Part shown: piece after piece, positions 1-7,237 of the stretch
Numbering within the stretch: the first letter of the stretch is position 1
How the letters are laid out: each line of letters begins with the position of its first letter
Source of the DNA: Clostridia bacterium
Lineage (GTDB): Bacteria > Bacillota_A > Clostridia > Christensenellales > Aristaeellaceae
Assembly (NCBI GenBank): GCA_017525805.1
Contig: JAFXSH010000067.1
Span: forward strand, 1-8,131
Direction: 5' to 3'
Length of the DNA: 8,131 bases
Notes under the pieces: generated by a model
Seen by the model: only the letters and a program-made list of their open reading frames with translations
Told to the model about the DNA's origin: nothing
The model's database searches: none
Position numbers and translations under genes: made by a program

Positions 1-816
<816 letters not shown>

Positions 817-827
817 TCCGCATATTC

Positions 828-853
828 GCCCCGCCGCCTGCGGGCGGCGGGGC
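828..853 (+). other. Perfect 11-bp GC hairpin between the ATPase gene and malQ
   Basis: Arms 828-838 and 843-853 are exact reverse complements (GCCCCGCCGCC and GGCGGCGGGGC) around a TGCG tetraloop. No T-tract follows; the next bases are cgcagcaag. It is therefore not a canonical intrinsic terminator. Its place 12 bases after the ATPase stop and 44 before the malQ start suggests an mRNA-stabilising, processing or pausing element that could set different levels of the two products. That role is inferred. Confidence 0.7.
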
Positions 854-896
854 CGCAGCAAGAACGCTTATTCCATCTACGAAAGGACGAAACTAT

Positions 897-2375
897 ATGC
901 GCCAAAGCGGTATCCTGATGCATATTACTTCCCTGCCCGGCCCGGACGGCATTGGCAGTTTAGGGAAGGAAGCCTATGATTTCGCTGATTTTTTGCACGC
1001 CTCCAATATGGGCATTTGGCAGGTGCTGCCCATGGGTCCAACGGGCTACGGCGAATCGCCGTATCAATCGCCCAGCACCTTTGCGGGCAATCCCATGGTG
1101 ATTTCCCTGGATAAGCTGGCCGAAGCGGGTTATCTGGATCTGGAAGGGGAAGAACGCTATACTCCGGAAAACTTGGAGCAGGTGGATTACGCCGCGGTGC
1201 AGCAATATAAAACCCGGCTGCTGCGTAAAGCCTTTGAACAGTCCGAGCGGAAACTCAAAAAGGCCATCGCCAAGTTCCAGGAGGAAAATGAATGGGTGTA
1301 TGATTACGCTTTGTTCGCCGCCATTAAGGCGCATTTTGATCTGATGATGTGGACCAAGTGGCCCGATGAAGGCGCGCGCATGCGGGATCCGGAAACCCTG
1401 AAAAAGTATGAAAAAAAGCTGAACAAAGAAATACGCTTCCATCTGTGGTGCCAGTATATCTTCGCGCAGCAGTGGGCTGAACTGAAAGCCTATGTGAACG
1501 GGCTGGGCATCAAGCTGTTCGGCGATATCCCCATCTATGTGGCCGAGGACAGCGCCGATACGTGGACTCACCCAGAGGTATTCCAGCTGGACAAGGATCG
1601 TGTACCCCGCCGGGTCGCGGGCGTGCCGCCGGATTATTTCTCCGAGGATGGCCAATTGTGGGGCAATCCGCTGTACCGCTGGAGCTATTTAAAACAGAAG
1701 GGCTACGACTGGTGGGTAAAGCGTTTGAGCCACCTGAGCAAAATGTATGATATGATCCGCGTGGACCATTTCATCGGCTTTGCCAGGTACTATTCCATCC
1801 CTCATGGGGCCACTACCGCCAAAACGGGCAGGTACATCGACGGGCCTGGGAAGGATTTGTTCATCACTCTGAACAAGAAGCTGCCGGGGCTCGACATCGT
1901 TGCCGAAGACCTGGGTCTGGTGACCGATCAGGTACGGGAGCTGATCGCCTTTACCGGCTATCCGGGCATGAAGGTGCTGTCCTTCGCCTTTGGCGCGGAT
2001 GATTCCAATGTGCATATCCCGGAGCACATTCTTGAAAACACCGCCTATTACACCGGCACCCATGATAATGTGACCGCCTTGGCCAGGGTCAAGAACTGCA
2101 CCAAGGAAGAACTGGCTTCCGCCAAGGAAATCGCCGGGTTTGAAAAGATGAAGGACGCCCCGTGGGCCTTCATCCGCACGGTGTTCGAGAGCAAAGCCCG
2201 CATCGCCATGGCTCCCATGCAGGATGTGCTGGGATTGGACGACTGGGCCACCATGAACCGGCCCGGCACCGTGGGCGGCAACTGGCTGTGGCGCATGAAG
2301 CCCGGCCAGACGACCGAAGCCCTGGCGGAAAAACTGAAACGCCTGAACCGGGACACCAAGCGGCAAACTGAGTGA
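897..2375 (+). CDS. malQ: 4-alpha-glucanotransferase (amylomaltase, disproportionating enzyme), GH77
   Basis: This cytoplasmic enzyme transfers alpha-1,4-glucan segments between maltodextrins, releasing glucose and longer chains in maltose/maltodextrin use. The ATG at 897 is chosen because AAAGGA (882-887) precedes it by 9 bases and the protein then starts MRQSGILMHITSLPG, the usual GH77 N-terminus. The frame stays open upstream to 813, but those 28 codons are low-complexity and span the GC hairpin. The product is 492 residues, normal for the short bacterial/plant form (about 500). Catalytic landmarks are present: Asp290 in IRVDHFIGF (nucleophile), Glu337 in VAEDLG (acid/base) and Asp390 in GTHDN (third carboxylate). 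The acceptor-side region DIPIYVAEDSADTW and the C-terminal NRPGTVGGNWLWR segment also match the family. It lies 80 bases after the sugar ATPase gene on the same strand, with no promoter evident between, so co-transcription is likely. Confidence 0.96.
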   Translation: MRQSGILMHITSLPGPDGIGSLGKEAYDFADFLHASNMGIWQVLPMGPTGYGESPYQSPSTFAGNPMVISLDKLAEAGYLDLEGEERYTPENLEQVDYAAVQQYKTRLLRKAFEQSERKLKKAIAKFQEENEWVYDYALFAAIKAHFDLMMWTKWPDEGARMRDPETLKKYEKKLNKEIRFHLWCQYIFAQQWAELKAYVNGLGIKLFGDIPIYVAEDSADTWTHPEVFQLDKDRVPRRVAGVPPDYFSEDGQLWGNPLYRWSYLKQKGYDWWVKRLSHLSKMYDMIRVDHFIGFARYYSIPHGATTAKTGRYIDGPGKDLFITLNKKLPGLDIVAEDLGLVTDQVRELIAFTGYPGMKVLSFAFGADDSNVHIPEHILENTAYYTGTHDNVTALARVKNCTKEELASAKEIAGFEKMKDAPWAFIRTVFESKARIAMAPMQDVLGLDDWATMNRPGTVGGNWLWRMKPGQTTEALAEKLKRLNRDTKRQTE

Positions 2376-2411
2376 AACTGAAATTTTCTGCAAAAGCTTG
2401 AAAAAAGAGGG

Positions 2412-2440
2412 TTGACAATTCCCTGGGATACGGGTATACT
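2412..2440 (+). promoter_or_regulatory. Sigma-A type promoter of the exporter operon
   Basis: The -35 box TTGACA (2412-2417) is a perfect consensus match. The -10 box TATACT (2435-2440) differs from TATAAT at one position. The spacer is exactly 17 bases (2418-2434). Transcription should start near 2447, giving an untranslated leader of about 208 bases before the exporter ATG at 2655. Such a strong housekeeping promoter suggests that control is exerted after initiation, which fits the terminator at 2587-2621. Confidence 0.88.
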
Positions 2441-2474
2441 GTGAACGAAATTTGAAGGAAAGGAGGCCGCGGAA

Positions 2475-2561
2475 ATGTACAGCAACGTTCGTAAAATGAT
2501 TGTCGCTTTTGCACCCAAGGGATATTTCTGCGCATTTTTGCGGCCTGACAAAGCCTGCTGA
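2475..2561 (+). CDS. 28-residue leader peptide ORF upstream of the heterodimeric ABC exporter
   Basis: This is a short ORF, ATG 2475-2477 to TGA 2559-2561, encoding 28 residues that begin MYSNVRKMIVAFAPKG and end FLRPDKAC. It is supported by a near-ideal ribosome binding site, AAGGAGG ending at 2466 and 8 bases from the ATG, and by the near-consensus promoter about 28 bases upstream of the ATG. There is no recognisable domain. The middle is hydrophobic/aromatic (MIVAFAPKGYFCAFL), but the peptide is too short for a transporter subunit. Its stop lies 25 bases before an intrinsic terminator that precedes the exporter genes. This order matches ribosome-mediated attenuation leaders such as BmrB ahead of bmrCD in Bacillus subtilis. 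I infer that its translation, or ribosome stalling on it, controls read-through. A secreted or membrane micropeptide is the alternative. I do not recognise the sequence itself. Confidence 0.68.
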   Translation: MYSNVRKMIVAFAPKGYFCAFLRPDKAC

Positions 2562-2586
2562 ACGCTTACGCGCCCAGCGGGATAAC

Positions 2587-2621
2587 AAGGTCATCGGCTG
2601 CAAAAGCTGGTGGCCTTTTTT
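2587..2621 (+). terminator. Intrinsic terminator in the leader, candidate attenuator of the exporter operon
   Basis: The stem arms 2587-2599 (AAGGTCATCGGCT) and 2605-2617 (AGCTGGTGGCCTT) pair over 13 positions with three G-T wobbles, around the loop GCAAA. Six Ts (2616-2621) follow at the base of the stem. The hairpin lies between the leader ORF stop (2561) and the first exporter start (2655), so RNA polymerase must read through it to express the transporter. A terminator downstream of the operon's own promoter and upstream of its first structural gene is the hallmark of attenuation. Confidence 0.82.
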
Positions 2622-2654
2622 CATACTTCGTTTTTGAACAGGGAGGGATTTCCT

Positions 2655-4478
2655 ATGGAACAGCGTAAGCCGCGCCTGATGGGAAAGTTGATTTCTGATA
2701 ACAAATGGTATTTTATCGCGGCGCTGGTATGCACGGTGTTCACCGTGGCGATCGAGTTTATCACACCCATTATTTTGGCGGAAACCATGGATCATTACCT
2801 GCTGGGGGAAGCCAGCCGTATGCCGGCATTTATCAACGCTTGGATCGATTCCATGGGCGGCAGGGAATTCATGGTGGGACATCTATGGATCGCCGGGCTT
2901 TCGCTGGTGCTGCTGAACGTATTGAACGGCGTGTTCGGTTTCATCAAAGGCCGTTCCCAGGCCGTAGCGGGTGAAAACGTATCGCTGACTTTGCGTGAGA
3001 GGCTGTACAGCCATATCCAGCGTTTGCCTTACGCCTACCACGTAAAGGCGGAAACGGGCGATTTGGTGCAGCGGTGCACCTCGGATGTGGAAACCGTGCG
3101 CCGCTTCCTGTCCACGCAGATGATGCAGGTGGTGAACGCCCTGCTGATGGTCACCATCGCTCTGAGCTATATGTTCAGTGAAAACGTGAAAATCACCCTG
3201 ATCAGCATGATCATGATCCCGGGGCTGTTCCTGTTTGCCTGGCTGTTTTTCCGGTGGGTGATCAAGAATTTCCGTCTGTCTGACGAAGCGGAGGGCAAAA
3301 TGAGCGCCGTTTTGCAGGAAAACCTGACCGGCGTGCGGGTTGTTCGCGCTTTCGGGCAGCAGGAATACGAGGTGGAGAAGTTTGATAAGGCGTCTGCCGA
3401 TTTTCGGAAGAAAACCTTCAAGCTCTGCAACCTGCTGGCAGTTTATTGGGCAGCCAGCGACGCCATGAGCATGATCCAGTCCATGATGACGCTGCTGGCT
3501 TGCGTGTATTTCGCCATTCAAGGCGAAATCACGGTGGGCGGCCTGATCATTTTCACCAGCTATATTTGGAAGCTGCTGTTCCCCATCCGTCAGCTTGGCC
3601 GTATCCTCAGCGACGCGGGCAAAAGCAAGGTGGCGCTGGACCGCATCCAGGAGATTTTGGGCGTGCCCGAGGAACCGGCGGAGCCTGACGCCATAAAGCC
3701 CAGCCTCAAAGGCGATATCGTGTTTGACCACGTCACCTTCGGCTACGAGGGCGGCAAGGATGTGCTCCGGGATATGAGCTTTACCGTTCCAGCCGGAAAA
3801 ACTGTGGCGATCTTAGGCGCTACGGGCAGCGGAAAATCCACCGTGGCGCACCTGATCCAGCGGCTTTTCGATGTCAAGGAGGGCGAAATCCGCATCGGCG
3901 GCACGCCCATCAACCAGATCGACCGGTATTATCTGCGCTCCCGGGTCGGCTTGGTCTTGCAGGAACCCTTTCTTTATTCCAAAACGCTCAAGGAAAACGT
4001 GGCCATCGCTCTGCGGAACGCGACTGATGAAGACATTGACCGGGCGGTGACAGACGCGGCAGCGAAAGCGTTCATCCTGGACAGCGACAAGGGCTTTGAT
4101 ACCCTGGTGGGCGAACGGGGCGTGACCCTGTCCGGCGGGCAGAAACAGCGCGTCGCCATCGCCCGCACCCTCATGAAGGACAACGACATTCTGATCTTCG
4201 ACGATTCCCTGTCCGCTGTGGACACGGAAACCGACGCGCAGATCCGCGCCGCGCTGAAAAAGCGCAGCCGGGATACCACCACCATCATCATCAGCCACCG
4301 AGTAGTGACGCTTTCTCAGGCGGACCTGATTTTGGTCATGGAGGATGGAAAGATCACCGAGCAGGGCACCCACGATCAACTGATCCATTCGGGCGGCCTG
4401 TACAGTAAGATTTTCAACATCCAATCCGCCCTGGAAGAAGAATTCAAAGAGGAGAAAAACAGCTATGCAGCAGTTTGA
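2655..4478 (+). CDS. ABC exporter half-transporter, degenerate-site subunit of a heterodimer (BmrC/TM287-like)
   Basis: This is a type IV ABC exporter half: an N-terminal membrane domain (about residues 15-320, six hydrophobic helices expected) fused to a C-terminal nucleotide-binding domain (about 340-600). ATG 2655 is chosen because GGGAGGG (2641-2647) lies 7 bases upstream; the in-frame GTG at 2610 lies inside the terminator stem. The product is 607 residues. Motifs are A-loop Tyr364, Walker A GATGSGKST (388-396), Q-loop Gln436, signature LSGGQ (492-496), Walker B ILIFDD (512-517) and H-loop His548. The catalytic Glu is replaced by Asp517, so this subunit's own ATP site should be hydrolytically impaired, as in BmrC, LmrC and TM287. 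It overlaps the next gene by 14 bases, implying translational coupling and fixed stoichiometry. Multidrug or lipid-linked export is likely from family membership; the substrate cannot be read from sequence. Confidence 0.93.
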   Translation: MEQRKPRLMGKLISDNKWYFIAALVCTVFTVAIEFITPIILAETMDHYLLGEASRMPAFINAWIDSMGGREFMVGHLWIAGLSLVLLNVLNGVFGFIKGRSQAVAGENVSLTLRERLYSHIQRLPYAYHVKAETGDLVQRCTSDVETVRRFLSTQMMQVVNALLMVTIALSYMFSENVKITLISMIMIPGLFLFAWLFFRWVIKNFRLSDEAEGKMSAVLQENLTGVRVVRAFGQQEYEVEKFDKASADFRKKTFKLCNLLAVYWAASDAMSMIQSMMTLLACVYFAIQGEITVGGLIIFTSYIWKLLFPIRQLGRILSDAGKSKVALDRIQEILGVPEEPAEPDAIKPSLKGDIVFDHVTFGYEGGKDVLRDMSFTVPAGKTVAILGATGSGKSTVAHLIQRLFDVKEGEIRIGGTPINQIDRYYLRSRVGLVLQEPFLYSKTLKENVAIALRNATDEDIDRAVTDAAAKAFILDSDKGFDTLVGERGVTLSGGQKQRVAIARTLMKDNDILIFDDSLSAVDTETDAQIRAALKKRSRDTTTIIISHRVVTLSQADLILVMEDGKITEQGTHDQLIHSGGLYSKIFNIQSALEEEFKEEKNSYAAV

Positions 4479-6318
4479 TGAACAGGATTATACCCAGCGT
4501 TTTTCCCTGTCGCTGTGGCGGAAAATCATGCTGCACGCCAAGGAATATTACGCTGATTTGTACAAATTAGGCGCTACCATGGCAATTACGGCGGGGTGCG
4601 ACGTGGTATTCCCCCTGATGACCACCTACGCCATCGACCATTTCATTCCCAATCTGGATCACGCGGGCACCATGGAAGGCCTGCCCGGCTTCGTGGCTGT
4701 TTATCTGGCTCTGGTGGTGCTCCAGGTGGCGAACATCTTCTATTTCCTGTACTTGGGAGGAAAGATTGAAGTGGGCGTATGTTACACCATCCGAAAAAAG
4801 GCTTTCCGGAAATTGCAGGAGCTGCCCTTTTCCTACTATGACAGGATGCCCGTGGGTTATCTCATGAGCCGCATGACCAGCGACACCCAGCGGTTGGCCG
4901 AAACCATCGGCTGGTCCCTGCTGGACCTTTGCTGGGGTGCGGTGATGATCGTCGCCGCCAGCGTGACCATGCTGGTGCTGAACTGGAAAATGGCGCTCAT
5001 GGTCATGCTGGTGGTGCCGCCGCTGGCGCTGGTTTCCTGGTGGTTCCAGCAGAAAATCCTGAAAGCCTACCGGGCTGTAAGGAAAACCAACAGCAAAATC
5101 ACCGGCGCGTTCAATGAGGGGATCATGGGAGCCAAAACCACCAAGACCCTGGTGCGCGAGGAAATGAACAAGGTGGAATTCACTGAACTGACCCATGACA
5201 TGAAGAAATCCTCCGTCCGCGCCGCGTCTCTGTCGGCGGTATACCTGCCAATCGTGGTAGCGCTTGGCTCCCTGGCCACGGCCTACGCGCTGTGGAAGGG
5301 TGGCAGCGCCGTGCTGGTTGGCGGTATGACCTTGGGCGTGCTTCAGGCCTTCATCAATTACACCGTGCAGTTTTTTGAACCCATCCGCAACATTGCCAAC
5401 GTGTTCGCGGAAATGCAGTCCGCCCAGGCGGCGGCGGAGCGGGTGCTCACCCTGCTGGAAACGGAGCCGGATATCGTGGATACTCCGGAAGTGGAAGAAA
5501 CATTCGGCGACAATTTCCACCCCAAAAAGGAAAACTGGCCTGAACTGCGGGGCGACGTGGAATTCTGCCACGTGGATTTCCAGTATAAAGAGGGCGAAAA
5601 AGTCCTGTCCGACTTCAACCTGAAAATCAAGGCGGGGGAGACCATCGCATTGGTGGGCCCCACCGGCGCGGGCAAATCCACCGTGGTGAACCTGATTTGC
5701 CGGTTCTATGAGCCCACGGCGGGCGAAATCAAAATCGACGGCGTCAACTACAAGGAACGCAGCCAACTGTGGCTGCAAAGCAACTTAGGCTACGTGCTCC
5801 AGGAACCGCGCCTGTTTTCCGGTACAATCCGGGACAATATCCGCTATGCGCGGCTGGACGCTACCGATGAGGAAATCGAAGCCGCCGCCCGGATGCTGAA
5901 CGCGGAAAGTTTCATCCTGCGCATGGATAAGGGCTATGATACCGACGTGGGGGAGGGCGGCAGCCGCCTGTCTACCGGTGAAAAGCAGCTCATTTCCTTT
6001 GCCCGGGCACTGCTGGCCGATCCCCGCATTTTCGTGCTGGACGAAGCCACATCCTCCGTGGACACGCAAACTGAGCAAATCATCCAGCAGGCCATCTCGA
6101 AGGTGCTCAAGGGCCGCACTTCTTTCATCATCGCCCACCGCCTGTCCACCGTGCGCACGGCGGACCGCATCCTTGTGATCGACGATGGAAAAATCAAGGA
6201 AATGGGCACCCACCAGGAGTTGCTTCGGAAAAAAGGCGCTTATTACAAACTGTATACCAACCAGTTCCAGGAAGAACAGGCCATGGAAATCCTGGCAAAA
6301 ACGGAACAAACGGCATAA
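4465..6318 (+). CDS. ABC exporter half-transporter, catalytic subunit of the heterodimer (BmrD/TM288-like)
   Basis: This is the second half of the exporter, 617 residues: a six-helix membrane domain (about residues 35-320) followed by a nucleotide-binding domain (about 355-605). The ATG at 4465 lies inside the end of the preceding gene, with AGAGGAG (4448-4454) 10 bases upstream. Motifs are A-loop Tyr374, Walker A GPTGAGKST (398-406), Q-loop Gln446, Walker B IFVLDE with Asp526 and catalytic Glu527, and H-loop His558. The signature is LSTGE (502-506) instead of LSGGQ. This is the mirror image of its partner: the Glu527 site pairs with the partner's normal LSGGQ to make the working ATPase site, while LSTGE faces the partner's Asp517 to make the degenerate site. 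The matched defects argue for an obligate heterodimer. The insert between membrane and nucleotide domains (about 335-362, Glu-rich) is typical of the longer subunit of such pairs. Confidence 0.94.
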   Translation: MQQFDEQDYTQRFSLSLWRKIMLHAKEYYADLYKLGATMAITAGCDVVFPLMTTYAIDHFIPNLDHAGTMEGLPGFVAVYLALVVLQVANIFYFLYLGGKIEVGVCYTIRKKAFRKLQELPFSYYDRMPVGYLMSRMTSDTQRLAETIGWSLLDLCWGAVMIVAASVTMLVLNWKMALMVMLVVPPLALVSWWFQQKILKAYRAVRKTNSKITGAFNEGIMGAKTTKTLVREEMNKVEFTELTHDMKKSSVRAASLSAVYLPIVVALGSLATAYALWKGGSAVLVGGMTLGVLQAFINYTVQFFEPIRNIANVFAEMQSAQAAAERVLTLLETEPDIVDTPEVEETFGDNFHPKKENWPELRGDVEFCHVDFQYKEGEKVLSDFNLKIKAGETIALVGPTGAGKSTVVNLICRFYEPTAGEIKIDGVNYKERSQLWLQSNLGYVLQEPRLFSGTIRDNIRYARLDATDEEIEAAARMLNAESFILRMDKGYDTDVGEGGSRLSTGEKQLISFARALLADPRIFVLDEATSSVDTQTEQIIQQAISKVLKGRTSFIIAHRLSTVRTADRILVIDDGKIKEMGTHQELLRKKGAYYKLYTNQFQEEQAMEILAKTEQTA

Positions 6319-6335
6319 AACATGAAAGAAAATGG

Positions 6336-6375
6336 GCCGTAGCGGGCGCAGTTCAAGTTCCGCTATGGCTTTTTT
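6336..6375 (+). terminator. Intrinsic terminator of the ABC exporter operon
   Basis: Arms 6336-6345 (GCCGTAGCGG) and 6360-6369 (CCGCTATGGC) pair over 10 positions with one G-T wobble and a 14-base loop. They are followed directly by six Ts (6370-6375). The element begins 18 bases after the stop of the second exporter gene. It separates the exporter operon from the sporulation operon. Confidence 0.88.
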
Positions 6376-6391
6376 CGTGATTTTTTTCACG
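6376..6391 (+). other. Short hairpin with a T6 loop just after the terminator
   Basis: CGTGA (6376-6380) and TCACG (6387-6391) are inverted around six Ts. A 5-bp stem is weak and may only reinforce the preceding terminator. Confidence 0.35.
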
Positions 6392-6395
6392 CTCC

Positions 6396-6429
6396 ATCGA
6401 CGCTTTCAGGCGGGCGCAAAGCCTATACT
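6396..6429 (+). promoter_or_regulatory. Candidate spoIIG promoter with a Spo0A-box-like site
   Basis: A good -10 hexamer, TATACT, lies at 6424-6429, but no TTGACA stands 17 bases upstream. At 6396-6402 the sequence ATCGACG matches the Spo0A box TTCGACA at five of seven positions. It falls at about -40 to -34 relative to a start near 6436. In Bacillus subtilis the spoIIG promoter is a sigma-A promoter with an unusually long spacer, activated by Spo0A bound over the -35 region, so the geometry is suggestive. The resulting 5' leader would be only about 13 bases, though it would still contain GGAGG at 6436-6440. Confidence 0.4.
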
Positions 6430-6448
6430 GAACGCGGAGGTCAGGGAA

Positions 6449-7237
6449 ATGCGGGTATACGGAGAAGCTTTTTTCTTCATCAACGGCTGGATGGATTTTT
6501 TGTGCCTTTTGCTGGCCGCGCGCTTGGGTCGCAGCAGGTTTCATACCAGAAAAGCGCTGATTTCAGCGGGTTTGGGCGGGGTTTACGGTGTGATGGCATG
6601 GTCGGCAGGCAGGCCTTTCCTGCGCACCGTTCCGGCGCTTATGGCGGCGTGCCTTCTCATGTGCTGGGTGGCTTTCGGCAAGCGATGCCTGCGTTTATTT
6701 CCTCTGGCGGCGGCGGCAGGATGGCTGCTGTCTGGCTTGTCGAATTTTGTGATGGAAAAGGGCGGCCCGCCTGCGGCGATGCTCTGGATCGACAGCGGAG
6801 CGGCGTTTGCCGTGCTGCTGCTGACCCGGCGGATCGATCATACCGGCGAATGCTTTCACTTGCAAATGATCTATCAGGGGAAAACCGCCGAAGTGCCCGC
6901 CCTGCGGGATACCGGCAACCTGCTTTTTGACAGTGTTACCGGCTTGCCTGTGATCGTGCTGCCGGAAAAGCAGGGAAAAGTTTTTCTCCCACCGGGCGTC
7001 GATCCAAAGGATTTGTCCACCCTACCGCCCGGATGGCGTCTTTTGCGGGTGAAAACGGCGGCGGGAAGCAAAGCGCTCATGTGCTTTACGCCAGATGAAA
7101 TCATTCTTCGGCAGGGAATGCGCGTTTATCACGCGGAAGCCGTAATCGCGTTGTCCGATTTCGCGGAAAGCCGCGCCATGCTGCCGTACAGTTTATTTTC
7201 TGAGCAAAGGGAGGAAATGTGCCATGCAGTCCTTTGA
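6449..7237 (+). CDS. spoIIGA: Sporulation sigma-E factor-processing peptidase SpoIIGA
   Basis: SpoIIGA is a membrane aspartic protease that removes the N-terminal prosequence of pro-sigma-E in the mother cell after asymmetric division, on a signal from the forespore (SpoIIR). ATG 6449 is chosen because GGAGG (6436-6440) is 8 bases upstream and the protein then begins [18 protein letters not shown], like the family's N-terminal helix. The frame opens earlier at 6332, but that stretch crosses the preceding terminator. The product is 262 residues. It has five hydrophobic segments (about 5-25, 36-52, 57-75, 80-98 and 104-121) followed by a soluble protease domain with the catalytic motif DTGN at Asp154, in [20 protein letters not shown]. 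It is shorter than the Bacillus subtilis protein (about 309). It overlaps sigE by 14 bases, implying coupled expression with its substrate. Overall similarity is modest, but the motif, topology and neighbour make the call firm. Confidence 0.93.
   Translation: MRVYGEAFFFINGWMDFLCLLLAARLGRSRFHTRKALISAGLGGVYGVMAWSAGRPFLRTVPALMAACLLMCWVAFGKRCLRLFPLAAAAGWLLSGLSNFVMEKGGPPAAMLWIDSGAAFAVLLLTRRIDHTGECFHLQMIYQGKTAEVPALRDTGNLLFDSVTGLPVIVLPEKQGKVFLPPGVDPKDLSTLPPGWRLLRVKTAAGSKALMCFTPDEIILRQGMRVYHAEAVIALSDFAESRAMLPYSLFSEQREEMCHAVL

Noticed and set aside
828..853. GC hairpin as an intrinsic terminator of the ATPase gene
   Set aside because: There is no T-tract after the stem, so factor-independent termination is not supported.
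2384..2404. TTTTC...GAAAA inverted repeat after malQ as a malQ terminator
   Set aside because: The 5-bp stem is almost all A-T with an 11-base loop and no T-tract, so it would not be an effective terminator; I see no other terminator for malQ.
2610..2654. GTG start for the first exporter gene at 2610
   Set aside because: It lies inside the right arm of the intrinsic terminator and lacks a ribosome binding site, while ATG 2655 has GGGAGGG 7 bases upstream.
1689..2882. Minus-strand open frame of 397 codons
   Set aside because: It lies antisense across the well-supported malQ, the leader/terminator and the start of the exporter; its translation shows no family motifs and no ribosome binding site. 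It is a shadow of codon bias.
4567..5778. Minus-strand open frame of 403 codons
   Set aside because: It is entirely antisense to the second exporter gene, His/Gln-rich with no domain, as expected for a mirror frame of a GC-rich gene.
6332..6448. Longer SpoIIGA starting at 6332
   Set aside because: The extra 39 codons run through the exporter terminator and the candidate promoter; ATG 6449 has GGAGG 8 bases upstream and matches the family start.
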